Positions 8,098 to 16,755 of a DNA stretch of 32,188 bases are shown piece by piece. The position numbers were made by a program, and so were the translations under genes. The first letter of the stretch is position 1. Each line of letters starts with the position of its first letter. The stretch lies in the NCBI GenBank assembly GCA_025359505.1, contig JANYHH010000092.1, positions 1-32,188 of the forward strand. The letters run 5' to 3'. This stretch comes from Deinococcales bacterium. GTDB lineage: Bacteria > Deinococcota > Deinococci > Deinococcales > JAAFIG01. Below the pieces are notes generated by a model that was not told the DNA's origin, did no database searches, and was given only the letters and a program-made list of their open reading frames with translations.

Positions 8098-9693
8098 TTA
8101 ATTTCCTCCCGCTTTCAGCGCCATCACGGTTTTAATCGACTCGAGCAGCGCCTGCGTGCTGCCGTCGATCCACGGCGTCAGCAGATTCGGGTACAGCCCA
8201 AGCACAATCGCCAGCACGATCAGCGGCGCGGCCGCCGCGATCTCGAGTGGATTCAGGTCGTGCCACTTGCTCGAGTGCGCCGTGTGGCCGGAAGCCGTGC
8301 GGCTCGAGGAGACTAGCAAGCCGTGATCGCTGTCGGCGTGAGATTCGCTGTGCGTGTCCCCGTCATCGCTCGAGGAGGTTCCGGGGGCGCGACCGAGCAG
8401 CACGCGCTGGATCGCGTAGAGGATGAAGCCAGCGGTGATGATGATGCCGAGCAAGCTGATGTAGCCGTAAACAGCGGTATCGGGGTTTTTGACCGCGCCG
8501 CTCAGTGCGGTGTATTCACCGATGAAACCCGCCATGCCCGGCAAGCCCAGACCACCCAAAAACGCCAGCCACATGATCGCGCCGAGAATCGGCATCGCGT
8601 TGTAGATGCCCGTCATCTGCGCGATTGCCCTTGTATGCGTGCGGTGTGACAGGAAACCGACCGTCATGAACATCAAGCCGGTGATGATGCCGTGCGCGAC
8701 CATCTGGTAGACCGCGCCGTGAATGCCCATCGCGGTCATGCTGACGATGCCCAGCAGCACGTAGCCCATGTGGTTGACGCTCGAGTACGCGACCATGCGC
8801 TTCAAATCTTTTTGCGCCATCGCGCAGTACGCGCCGTAAACCACGCCGACCGTGGCGAGGATCGCCAGCAGCGTCTGGTAAAACTGCATCTCGCCGGGCA
8901 TCAGTCCGAGGTTGAAGCGCAGAATGCCGTACCCGCCCATTTTTAAGAGCACGCCCGCTAGCATGATCGAGCCGCCCGTCGGCGCTTCGGTGTGCGCGTG
9001 CGGCAACCACGTGTGAAACGGAAAGGCGGGCAGCTTAATCAGGAACGCGGCAAGGAAGCCCCAGAAGATCAAGCCAATCCCCGGCAGCGTTTTAATCACC
9101 TCGAGTTGAGTTTTCAGCACGTCGTAATCGAAGCTCAGCGGTTGCTTGGTCGCGGCCGCGACACCGAAACCCAGCGCCAGAATCGCCACCAGCATCAGCA
9201 CCGATCCGGTCAGGCTGTAGAGCACGAATTTAATCGCAGCGTAGCGGCGGTTCTCGTAGCCCCAGACGCCGATAATGAAGAACATCGGAATCAGCACGAC
9301 CTCCCAGAACAGGAAGTACAGCACCAAATCTAGGCTGGCGAAGACGCCGACCAGTCCGGCTTGCATCACCAAGAACAGCGCATAGAAACTCTTTTGCTTC
9401 TCGCTGAACTGCGCCAAAACGCTGACCAATGTCAGCAACGCGGTCAGAAACACAAACGGCAGACTCAGCCCGTCCAGCGCCACGTGGTACGTGATGCCGA
9501 GGCTCGGAATCCACGGCACTTTTTCGATGAACGCCATTTGTCCGCCAGCCGCGTTGTACTGCACGTACATCACGGCGCTCAGCACCGTCGCGATCAGGCT
9601 CGAGGCGACCGCGATGCGTTTGGCGACCTCGGTATTGCTGGCGGCAGCGATGATCGCGCCGAGAATCGGAATCAGAATCAGCAGCGTAATCAC
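8098..9693 (-). CDS. nuoM: NADH-quinone oxidoreductase subunit M
   Basis: A 531-aa proton-pumping antiporter-like subunit. LFWEVVLIPMFFIIGVWG carries the key Glu, and LIKLPAFPFHTWLPHAHTEA and KRMVAYSSVNHMGYV are typical. The GTG at 9693 is the start: GGAGGT precedes it and it overlaps the nuoL stop as GTGA. A longer open frame upstream has no membrane character and lies inside nuoL. An unusual hydrophilic insertion (about residues 433-485) is rich in Ser, Asp and His (DTHSESHADSDHG) and contains four CTCGAG copies. Confidence 0.95.
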   Translation of the reverse strand: MITLLILIPILGAIIAAASNTEVAKRIAVASSLIATVLSAVMYVQYNAAGGQMAFIEKVPWIPSLGITYHVALDGLSLPFVFLTALLTLVSVLAQFSEKQKSFYALFLVMQAGLVGVFASLDLVLYFLFWEVVLIPMFFIIGVWGYENRRYAAIKFVLYSLTGSVLMLVAILALGFGVAAATKQPLSFDYDVLKTQLEVIKTLPGIGLIFWGFLAAFLIKLPAFPFHTWLPHAHTEAPTGGSIMLAGVLLKMGGYGILRFNLGLMPGEMQFYQTLLAILATVGVVYGAYCAMAQKDLKRMVAYSSVNHMGYVLLGIVSMTAMGIHGAVYQMVAHGIITGLMFMTVGFLSHRTHTRAIAQMTGIYNAMPILGAIMWLAFLGGLGLPGMAGFIGEYTALSGAVKNPDTAVYGYISLLGIIITAGFILYAIQRVLLGRAPGTSSSDDGDTHSESHADSDHGLLVSSSRTASGHTAHSSKWHDLNPLEIAAAAPLIVLAIVLGLYPNLLTPWIDGSTQALLESIKTVMALKAGGN

Positions 9694-11900
9694 TTCGCAC
9701 CTCCGGCAAAGGCAATGGCGAAAGCGAGTACCATCACGACCGCACCGATCACGGTCAGGCTGGCGTACCAACCCACGCCGCCGGTCTGCACGCGGCGCAA
9801 GCTGTCGCCGATGACCGTAACCGCACCGCCGACGAAATCGACGATGCCGTCCACGACCACGCGGTCGAACCACGCGAAGACGAATTGCAGGTCGAAGGCG
9901 ATTTTAGCGACGCTGGCGTAGTAGTAATCGTCAATGAAGTAGCGGCGTTGCAGCAGGCGCGTCAACCAGTTCGGCGCGATTTGCACGGTGTGATCGCGGT
10001 TCCAGTAAAGCGCGAACGCGCTGCCCACACCGACAAACACCAGCACCGCACTGACGATGAAACCAACCCATAAACTCGAGAGCGGCGGGACTTCGGGGAT
10101 GCCGTAATAGACGAAGCGCTGGAACCAATTGTCGGCCAACAGCGGACTGCCGACGAAACCCATGACCATCGCCAGCGTCGCCAGCAGCACCAGTGGCACG
10201 ATCATCTCTGGGCCCGATTCGTGCGGGTGGCTCGAGCCATGGCCGTGACCGTGCTCGAGTTTGTTTTGCTCATCCAAATCGACTTTGGTCATGTTGAGGC
10301 TCGGTTCGCCCTGCTGATTCCAGACGGCGGCGTTCCATGGACTGATCGTTTTTGGTTTGTGGAAGGCGATAATCATCATGCGGCTGGTGTAGAACGCAGT
10401 CAATACAGCCGTCGCGCAAGCCATCAGGTACAGCGGCAGGTTCTCACCTTGAACAACGTGGAGGATTTCGTCTTTAGACCAGAAGCCCGCAAAGAATGGG
10501 ATGCCCATCAATGAGGCCGCCCCGATCCATACCGTGCCGAGCGTCCACTTCTGGTATTTGGCTAAATGATCCATTTCAAAGATGTCCTGCGTACCAGAAC
10601 CGTGAATCATGCTGCCTGACCCAAGGAACAGCAGTGCCTTGAAAAACGCGTGGGTCAGCAGGTGGAACATCGCGGCGGTGTACCCAAAGACGCCGAGCGC
10701 CAGAAACATATACCCAAGTTGCGAGAGCGTGGAGAACGCCATGATCTTCTTGGCGTCCGACTGCGCGGGAGCCATGCTCGCGGCAAAGAGGGCAGTGAAA
10801 CCACCAATCCACGCGATCACAATCGTCACGTGGCCCGCTTCCATGATCGGGAAGGCTCGAGCCACGAGGTACACGCCAGCGGCGACCATCGTCGCGGCGT
10901 GAATCATTGCGCTGACCGGGGTGGGCCCTTCCATCGCGTCGGGCAACCAGACGTGCAATGGGAACTGGGCGCTCTTGCCGACAGCGGCGATAAATAAAAG
11001 CATTCCGATGCCAAACGCCGCACCACCGAGCGCGGTGGCGAGTTCGCCACTCTGACCTTGCGCGATGATCGTCGGAATATCCAGCGTGCCGAGTCTCGAG
11101 TAGAGCCAGAACAGTCCCGCCATGAACGCTAAGTCACCGATTCGCACGGTCAGGAAAGCTTTTTTCTGAGCCTGCTGGGCGCTCTTTTTCTTGTAGAAGA
11201 AGCCGATCAGCAGGTAGCTCATCACGCCCATGATCTCCCAGAACAAGAGGACATGAAACAAGTTCTTGCTCATCACCATCGCCAGCATCGCGGCGGCGAA
11301 GAGGTTGATGTACGCAAAGAACGTCGGGTAACGATCCTCGCCCGACATGTACCCGATGGAAAACAGGTGAATCAGCGTTGCCACCACAGCCACCATCAGA
11401 ATCGTGATCGCCGCGAGCTGGTCATAGTAAATGCCGAACGGCATGCCAGCCTCACCCTTGATGCTGAGCCACGACCACTCCTGCACGAATGGGAAATTCT
11501 CGAGCGCCGTGCTGGTCAAAATCCCCGTCTGACCCGGCGCGGGGGTTTTCAACGCCGCGACTTTCTCCTCGAGCGCCAACAGTTCCGGGCTGGCGGAGTG
11601 CGCTTCGCCTGCTGGCTTGACCTCTGTCTCGCTCGAGATGACTCCAGTTTTCTCGCTGACCTCGAGCGCTTTGACTTCTTTCTCGAGTTTATAGAGTTCC
11701 TGCAATTTGCCCGAGTTGTAAACCGGCGCGGCGTTGTACGCCTCTAAGAAAATACCGATGGCCAGCACCGATGACAGCACCATCATGCCCGTGGCGAGCC
11801 ACGCCGAGCCGCGCCCACCGAGCGCCCTCGAGAAAAGCGAGATCAGCAGCCAGCCCAGCGCTGGGAACAGCGCGATCCACAGGGCGTAATCGGCGAACAT
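9690..11900 (-). CDS. nuoL: NADH-quinone oxidoreductase subunit L
   Basis: A 736-aa distal proton-pumping subunit, which also supplies the long lateral helix. Conserved: LLFWEIMGVMSYLLIGFFYKK, AVGKSAQFPLHVWLPDAMEG and KKIMAFSTLSQLGYM. ATG 11900 is chosen because GGGAG precedes it; a TTG at 11930 lacks a binding site. Two features are odd. About 75 residues are inserted after the first helices (about 60-135), with heptad-like Leu/Glu/Lys and four CTCGAG copies. A His-rich loop (HGHGHGSSHPHE, about residues 545-560) comes before a late helix. Long for NuoL (usually about 610-650 aa). Confidence 0.95.
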   Translation of the reverse strand: MFADYALWIALFPALGWLLISLFSRALGGRGSAWLATGMMVLSSVLAIGIFLEAYNAAPVYNSGKLQELYKLEKEVKALEVSEKTGVISSETEVKPAGEAHSASPELLALEEKVAALKTPAPGQTGILTSTALENFPFVQEWSWLSIKGEAGMPFGIYYDQLAAITILMVAVVATLIHLFSIGYMSGEDRYPTFFAYINLFAAAMLAMVMSKNLFHVLLFWEIMGVMSYLLIGFFYKKKSAQQAQKKAFLTVRIGDLAFMAGLFWLYSRLGTLDIPTIIAQGQSGELATALGGAAFGIGMLLFIAAVGKSAQFPLHVWLPDAMEGPTPVSAMIHAATMVAAGVYLVARAFPIMEAGHVTIVIAWIGGFTALFAASMAPAQSDAKKIMAFSTLSQLGYMFLALGVFGYTAAMFHLLTHAFFKALLFLGSGSMIHGSGTQDIFEMDHLAKYQKWTLGTVWIGAASLMGIPFFAGFWSKDEILHVVQGENLPLYLMACATAVLTAFYTSRMMIIAFHKPKTISPWNAAVWNQQGEPSLNMTKVDLDEQNKLEHGHGHGSSHPHESGPEMIVPLVLLATLAMVMGFVGSPLLADNWFQRFVYYGIPEVPPLSSLWVGFIVSAVLVFVGVGSAFALYWNRDHTVQIAPNWLTRLLQRRYFIDDYYYASVAKIAFDLQFVFAWFDRVVVDGIVDFVGGAVTVIGDSLRRVQTGGVGWYASLTVIGAVVMVLAFAIAFAGGAK

Positions 11901-12003
11901 CAGTGACTCCCAATCAAAACTTGGCAGCAATCAAGTGAAGCGCTCGAGATTCCCTGAATCGAGGCTCGAGGCTCGAGGCCAGTCAGTCGTGTAAGTGTCA
12001 GCA
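11901..12003 (-). other. nuoL-nuoK spacer with tandem CTCGAG cluster
   Basis: The only sizeable gap (103 bp) in the nuo operon. Three CTCGAG copies sit within 30 bp, two of them as a direct 7-bp repeat CTCGAGG CTCGAGG (about 11966-11979). No promoter or terminator is evident, so transcription probably reads through. Confidence 0.6.
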
Positions 12004-12354
12004 TCAGTTCTTCATCTCCATCAGGTCTTCGGTAGTGACGCCGCCCTTGGAGCGGAAGACGTTAATGAAAATCGCCAGTCCGACCGCGACCTCAGCCGCT
12101 GCGAGCGACACAATAAACAGCGCAAACGTCTGTCCCGTCAACCTCGAGTCGCCACTGTACGCGGCAATCGCCACGAAGTTGAGCATCGCGGCGTTCAGTA
12201 AGATTTCCACGCCCATCAGTACCGCGATCAGGTTGCGGCGCGTCAGAATGCCGTACAAACCGATCAGGAACATCAGCGTGGACAGCGCCAGAAAATGGTT
12301 GACGGTCACGCCGCTGTTGGCAAAGCCGCGCACGACCTCTAAGATTCCGTCCAT
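12004..12354 (-). CDS. nuoK: NADH-quinone oxidoreductase subunit K
   Basis: A 116-aa subunit with three transmembrane helices, homologous to MrpC. The core HFLALSTLMFLIGLYGILTRRN (first part HFLALSTLMF) and the helix GVEILLNAAMLNFV carry the conserved membrane glutamates. The start overlaps the nuoJ stop by one base (TAATG). The N-terminus is about 15 residues longer than the common NuoK, and the C-terminal tail (GGVTTEDLMEMKN) is hydrophilic. Confidence 0.95.
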   Translation of the reverse strand: MDGILEVVRGFANSGVTVNHFLALSTLMFLIGLYGILTRRNLIAVLMGVEILLNAAMLNFVAIAAYSGDSRLTGQTFALFIVSLAAAEVAVGLAIFINVFRSKGGVTTEDLMEMKN

Positions 12355-12983
12355 TACGCCACACCCCGTTCTGCGGCTTCGATCGTTACAGCCGGACGCT
12401 CGAGCTGCCCTTCACTGACGGGCTTGTCCACCTCAGACAGCACACCGACCTCACCCTTGATGGTCTCGCCGTCGCGCTTCGTGAGCACAATCGCGCCAGT
12501 CATCGCCACCAGCAGCAGCACACTGGCGATTTCAAACGCCAGCAATGTGCCAGAGCGCCCGTTGACGCCATCGGCGCTCAGCAACGCTTCGCCCAAGGCT
12601 TTCGAGGAGGTCACGCTGATGCCTTTGACCTGCGTGTTGGTGTTCTTGGTGTTGGTGTTCCAGAACGCCCACAGGCTCGCACCGAGCAGTGCGACGCCCG
12701 CGACGGTCAGCGCAGCATTCAAGTTAGAGCGCAAGGTCACGCGGCGCGATTGCGTCATGAAGATGATGAAAACCGTGACGATCGGGATTGCCCCGGCGTT
12801 AATCAGCACTTGCAGCACGCCTAGAAACGGCGCACCAAGCATGAAAAACAGCCCGCCGACCGCGAAGAACGACAGCGCCAACGACAGCGCCGCGTTCAGC
12901 AGCTTGGTCGAGGTCACGCTGTAAATCGCCGCCGACAGCACAGCCAACGAGATCAGGTAAAAGAAAACGGTGTTGAGTTCCAT
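12354..12983 (-). CDS. nuoJ: NADH-quinone oxidoreductase subunit J
   Basis: A 209-aa membrane subunit. Five hydrophobic helices are visible; the third carries VLINAGAIPIVTVFIIF, corresponding to the conserved AGAI helix that forms a pi-bulge in complex I. A loop between helices 4 and 5 contains the small repeat NTNTKNTNTQ. The C-terminal tail after the last helix (about 45 residues) is hydrophilic. It abuts nuoI without a gap. Confidence 0.93.
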   Translation of the reverse strand: MELNTVFFYLISLAVLSAAIYSVTSTKLLNAALSLALSFFAVGGLFFMLGAPFLGVLQVLINAGAIPIVTVFIIFMTQSRRVTLRSNLNAALTVAGVALLGASLWAFWNTNTKNTNTQVKGISVTSSKALGEALLSADGVNGRSGTLLAFEIASVLLLVAMTGAIVLTKRDGETIKGEVGVLSEVDKPVSEGQLERPAVTIEAAERGVA

Positions 12984-14024
12984 TTAATTCTTCGGCTCCC
13001 AACGTTTGATTTTGCTCGAGCGCGGCGCGGCTTCGGGAGCGGGGGCGGCTTCAGCAGCGGGCTGGCTCGAGGTGACTTCAGTCGGTGCAACTTCACTTGG
13101 AGTCGTTGTGCTCGAGATCATGGGGGCGGCAACAACTGGTTCGCTCGAAGGTACAGCGACGCTCGAGACGGGCGCTGCTTCAGCGTTCTCCTCTGCGGGC
13201 GCTTCGCCCCAACGCTTGATCTTTTTGCTCTTCGGTGCGCCGCTGATCGGCGCAGTCACTTCGACGGGCACGGCAACCGCTGGCACAGGCTGGCTCGAGA
13301 TTGCAACGACTGGCGCGGCAATGCTCGAGGTCAAGGCGGGCAGCGCGTGACCGATTGGCTCGAGTTTGAGCTGCTCGTAAACCGCCATCGGCAACTCCGA
13401 CATCGCGTGCAGCGGCGGGCGAGCGCTCGAGACGGGCAGCTCGCCGCCTTCTGCTAGGATTTTCTCCATCGCCGCCAAGCCACCGGGCTGCTCATCCATG
13501 GGCGCTTTGACGATTGCACCATGGATGTTCTCGCTCGAGACGCCCTCGCGGTACTCGACGCCGATCTTCGGGCTGTACCATTGCTGCGCCCTCAAGCCCT
13601 GAAAATCCAGAAAGTTCTTGTCGGCTTTCAACGTCTGCAAATTCGGTGTGGACATCTCGAAATCCTGGATCGTCACAATCGCGCTGGCCGGGCAGGATTC
13701 CACGCAAGCCGCGCAGTACATGCAATTCACCAAATCAATATCGAAGCGCTCGAGAATGAAGCCTTTACCGGCGGGGTTTTTCTTGCGCTCGATCGTGATG
13801 ACTTGACTCGGGCAGACTTTTTCGCACGCGAGGCACGACACGCAGCGATCCGAGCCATCCTCGTTCTGAATCAGCGCCAGACTTTGCACGCTGACCGGCG
13901 GCAGTTTCGGCATCTCGAAGGGGTACAACTCGGTGAAGACCGGATCGAATTGCTCGTCGTAAGTCTTCGTCATGCCCTTGCCGATGCCGCTGACCGCCGA
14001 CCAAATATCTTGCAGCAAACTCAT
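12984..14024 (-). CDS. nuoI: NADH-quinone oxidoreductase subunit I with long C-terminal tail
   Basis: A 346-aa subunit, about twice the usual size. The conserved part (1-170) binds two 4Fe-4S clusters through Cys61/64/67/71 and Cys101/104/107/111, passing electrons from the peripheral arm to NuoB. After about residue 175 there is a long Ala/Pro/Val/Ser-rich tail with a KKIKRWGEAP motif near 267-275. It ends in KIKRWEPKN at the very C-terminus. NuoC ends almost identically. Many Ser-Ser pairs in the tail come from CTCGAG. Starts with an ATGA overlap on nuoH. Confidence 0.95.
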   Translation of the reverse strand: MSLLQDIWSAVSGIGKGMTKTYDEQFDPVFTELYPFEMPKLPPVSVQSLALIQNEDGSDRCVSCLACEKVCPSQVITIERKKNPAGKGFILERFDIDLVNCMYCAACVESCPASAIVTIQDFEMSTPNLQTLKADKNFLDFQGLRAQQWYSPKIGVEYREGVSSENIHGAIVKAPMDEQPGGLAAMEKILAEGGELPVSSARPPLHAMSELPMAVYEQLKLEPIGHALPALTSSIAAPVVAISSQPVPAVAVPVEVTAPISGAPKSKKIKRWGEAPAEENAEAAPVSSVAVPSSEPVVAAPMISSTTTPSEVAPTEVTSSQPAAEAAPAPEAAPRSSKIKRWEPKN

Positions 14025-15571
14025 GAATGCACCTCGCTCGAGGGTTTACTGCTGCTCGAGCCAACGTTGCTCGAGGCTGTTTTAGAAGTGGGGAACAGTG
14101 CGCCGCGAATCACCAGCACCAAAAACGCGCCGCCGACCAGCACAGACAGGATCGTGCCAATCGCGGGAACGAGCTTGGAGAAGGCCGCCAGCATCAAACC
14201 GACCAGCGCCAGTGGAATCAAGCCCTTCCAGCACAGTTCCATCAGTTGGTCATCACGGAAGCGCGGCAATGTGGCGCGAATCCACATGTAGAAGTAGACG
14301 CCCAGCGCACCCTTGACCAGAAACCAGAAACTGTAGAAGATGTTGCGCCAGATGCTGCCGTCCACCCCGTAAACGAAGAGTTCCTTGTAACCGAGTAGAT
14401 GCACATTCCCGAACGGGTACAACTGAATTTCTCGTCCAAGAAGATTCGCTACCCATGTCTCGGGCAGCGGCAGCATGTGCCAACCACCGAGGAAGAAAAT
14501 CGCCAAGACCGCTGGCAGCAGGTACAGCTCGGCGAACTCAGCGACGAAGAAGAACCCAAAGCGCATTCCGCCGTACTCGGTGTTGAAGCCCGCGACCAAC
14601 TCGGATTCGGCTTCGGGCAGGTCGAACGGCGTCATCTTGATCTCGGCGAGACCCGCGATCAGGTAGATCACAAATGGAATGAACAGTGGCAACGCGAACC
14701 AGATTTGCGACTGCGCGTTGACGATCTGCGTCAGGTTCATGCTGCCCGCGTACACGCAGACCGATAATAAGCTGATCGACAGCGGCACTTCGTAACTGAC
14801 GAGTTGCGCGGCCGCCCGCATCCCGCCCATCAGCCCGAACTTGTTGTTCATACTCCAACCCGCCAGCAGCACGCCGTAACTGCCGAGTGTTCCAGCCGCA
14901 ATGATGAAGACTGCGCCCGCTTCGACGTTGGCAAAGAACCAGCCCGGCGCGAACGGAATGACGGCCATCAGCACGAAGGCGCTGACGAACACCAGCACCG
15001 GCGCGAGGGTGAAAATTGTCTCCTCGACCATCTTGGGGGTGTAATCCTCTTTACTGACCAGTTTCAGCGCGTCATAAACTGTTTGCAAGCTGCCCGACGG
15101 GCCGTTGTGCAATGGCCCGTAACGGTTCTGAACTTTAGCGAGGTACTTACGCAGCATCAGAATATTAATCAGTGCCACGACCGCCACGAACAAAAACGCC
15201 AGCACGGGCGACAGCACGCCGTAGATCACGTTGAACCAAAAAGAGTTGCGCTCGAGACCGAAACCAGTCCACGGGAACGGCAAGCCGTTCGTCAGCAATG
15301 CGGGGATAACTTGAAACGCCAGAATCAAGACAATATGCGCCGCACCAAACAGCGCCGCGTAACCGATCACCGCGTTGAGCACGCCCGATTTGCGCGGGTT
15401 GGCGTTCAGCAGACCCTGATGCGCCATCCGCATGCGGTAATGGCGGTCGGTCGGTGCGGCGATCCGCTCGAGCGGCAGGCGGGCTTCGGCGTTGACCTTG
15501 AACAGCGCGTTTGCAGTCTCGAGGTCACGCTTACTTTGTTTGATAGCGTTTTTAGCAACGGGCGCACTCAT
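14021..15571 (-). CDS. nuoH: NADH-quinone oxidoreductase subunit H with N-terminal extension
   Basis: A 516-aa membrane subunit that anchors the peripheral arm and forms part of the quinone channel. The hallmark TPFDLPEAESELVAG is present. The first-loop motif reads LRKYLAKVQNRYGP (140-153): Leu140 sits where most NuoH proteins have Glu (ERR or ERK before the QNRYGP motif). About 100 extra residues precede the normal start, including a hydrophilic stretch and an added hydrophobic helix (about 64-92). ATGA overlaps at both ends (with nuoD and nuoI). Confidence 0.94.
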   Translation of the reverse strand: MSAPVAKNAIKQSKRDLETANALFKVNAEARLPLERIAAPTDRHYRMRMAHQGLLNANPRKSGVLNAVIGYAALFGAAHIVLILAFQVIPALLTNGLPFPWTGFGLERNSFWFNVIYGVLSPVLAFLFVAVVALINILMLRKYLAKVQNRYGPLHNGPSGSLQTVYDALKLVSKEDYTPKMVEETIFTLAPVLVFVSAFVLMAVIPFAPGWFFANVEAGAVFIIAAGTLGSYGVLLAGWSMNNKFGLMGGMRAAAQLVSYEVPLSISLLSVCVYAGSMNLTQIVNAQSQIWFALPLFIPFVIYLIAGLAEIKMTPFDLPEAESELVAGFNTEYGGMRFGFFFVAEFAELYLLPAVLAIFFLGGWHMLPLPETWVANLLGREIQLYPFGNVHLLGYKELFVYGVDGSIWRNIFYSFWFLVKGALGVYFYMWIRATLPRFRDDQLMELCWKGLIPLALVGLMLAAFSKLVPAIGTILSVLVGGAFLVLVIRGALFPTSKTASSNVGSSSSKPSSEVHS

Positions 15572-16740
15572 CTGTCCACCTCGCCCAGCACGATGTCGAT
15601 GCTGCCGAGGATCGCAATCGCATCCGAGAATTTAGAACCGACGAACATGTCAGGCAGTGCTTGAAGCGTGCAGAACGACGGCGAGCGGTGCTTGGAGCGA
15701 TACGGCTTTTCCGAGCCATCGGCGATCAGGTGAATGCCCAAGTGTCCCCTCGAGATTTCCACGGCGCGGTAGCGTTCCATGCCAGCCGCGGGTTTAAGGC
15801 GCGGCAGTTTCGGCAGGTACGGGCCGCTCTTTGGGCACTGGGCAATGGCTTGGCGAATGATTTTGATGCTTTCAAAGAACTCGCGGAATCGCGCCCTCGA
15901 GCGGCTGTAGGCGTCTAGACCGTACTCGACGCAGACCTCGAAGTCTAAGTACGGATAAGCGTCGTAGGGATCGTCCTTGCGTAAATCCCACGGAATGCCG
16001 CTGCCACGCAGGTTCGGGCCCGTGACGCCGTGGTTCAGTGCGACTTGCGGATCCAAAATACCGACGCCGACCGTGCGAGCCTGAAAGACGGGGGCATCAA
16101 TCGTTAGCGCCTCGTACTCGTGGAGCTTGGTCTCGAGCCAGTTGAGGAATTCCGTGATCTCCTCGAGCATGCGCGGGTGGTGATCGCGGCGCACGCCGCC
16201 GAAGGTGAAGTAATTGGGCAGCAGTCGCGCTCCGGCCGTTTTCTCGATGATGTCGAGAATCATTTCGCGGTCCCTAAAGGCGTACAGAAACGGCGTGATC
16301 GCACCGAGGTCGAGCATGTACGTACCGATCCAGACGAGGTGCGACGCGATGCGGCTCAACTCGAACAGGATGGTGCGGATGTACTTGGCCCGCTCGGGGA
16401 CTTCGACGCCGAGCATCTCCTCGAGCGCGAGGCACAGTGGAAGCTCGTTCTGCATGCCCGAGACGTAATCCATGCGATCCGTGTACGGAATGCACATCGG
16501 GTAGGTGCGGACTTCATCGAGTTTCTCGTGGTTGCGGTGCAAGTAACCGATGTGCGGAATCGCCCGCGTGACGCGCTCGCCGTCCACGCCCATCAGCACG
16601 CGCAGTACACCATGCGTCGCGGGGTGCTGCGGCCCCAAATTGAGCAGCATCTCGTCCGAGCGACCCTCGACGCGCTCCAAGCCCGTCGGGGCCATCATGC
16701 CAGTCGCGTTGACGCTCGGTTTCGTAGCAGTAGCGGTCAT
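15568..16740 (-). CDS. nuoD: NADH-quinone oxidoreductase subunit D
   Basis: A 390-aa 49-kDa-type subunit, homologous to NiFe hydrogenase large subunits. With NuoB it forms the quinone reduction site. Motifs: GPQHPATHGVLR (with the quinone-site His), HIGYLHRNHEK, YTDRMDYVSGM and the ending SIDIVLGEVDR. Length is normal. It is separated from nuoC by 15 bp that hold a fused CTCGAGGAGGG Shine-Dalgarno. It is followed directly by nuoH, where most nuo operons place E, F and G. Confidence 0.96.
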   Translation of the reverse strand: MTATATKPSVNATGMMAPTGLERVEGRSDEMLLNLGPQHPATHGVLRVLMGVDGERVTRAIPHIGYLHRNHEKLDEVRTYPMCIPYTDRMDYVSGMQNELPLCLALEEMLGVEVPERAKYIRTILFELSRIASHLVWIGTYMLDLGAITPFLYAFRDREMILDIIEKTAGARLLPNYFTFGGVRRDHHPRMLEEITEFLNWLETKLHEYEALTIDAPVFQARTVGVGILDPQVALNHGVTGPNLRGSGIPWDLRKDDPYDAYPYLDFEVCVEYGLDAYSRSRARFREFFESIKIIRQAIAQCPKSGPYLPKLPRLKPAAGMERYRAVEISRGHLGIHLIADGSEKPYRSKHRSPSFCTLQALPDMFVGSKFSDAIAILGSIDIVLGEVDR

Positions 16741-16755
16741 ACAGCCCTCCTCGAG
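16741..16755 (-). promoter_or_regulatory. nuoD ribosome-binding site fused to CTCGAG
   Basis: On the minus strand CTCGAG (16750-16755) runs into GAGGAGGG, so the last bases of the palindrome are the first bases of the Shine-Dalgarno. Spacing to the nuoD ATG is normal. The same arrangement precedes allE at 28057-28065. Confidence 0.7.

Noticed and set aside
8098-9873. Longer 591-codon version of nuoM
   Set aside because: The first 60 codons lie inside nuoL in another frame and are Arg-rich; the GTG at 9693 has GGAGGT and a GTGA overlap.
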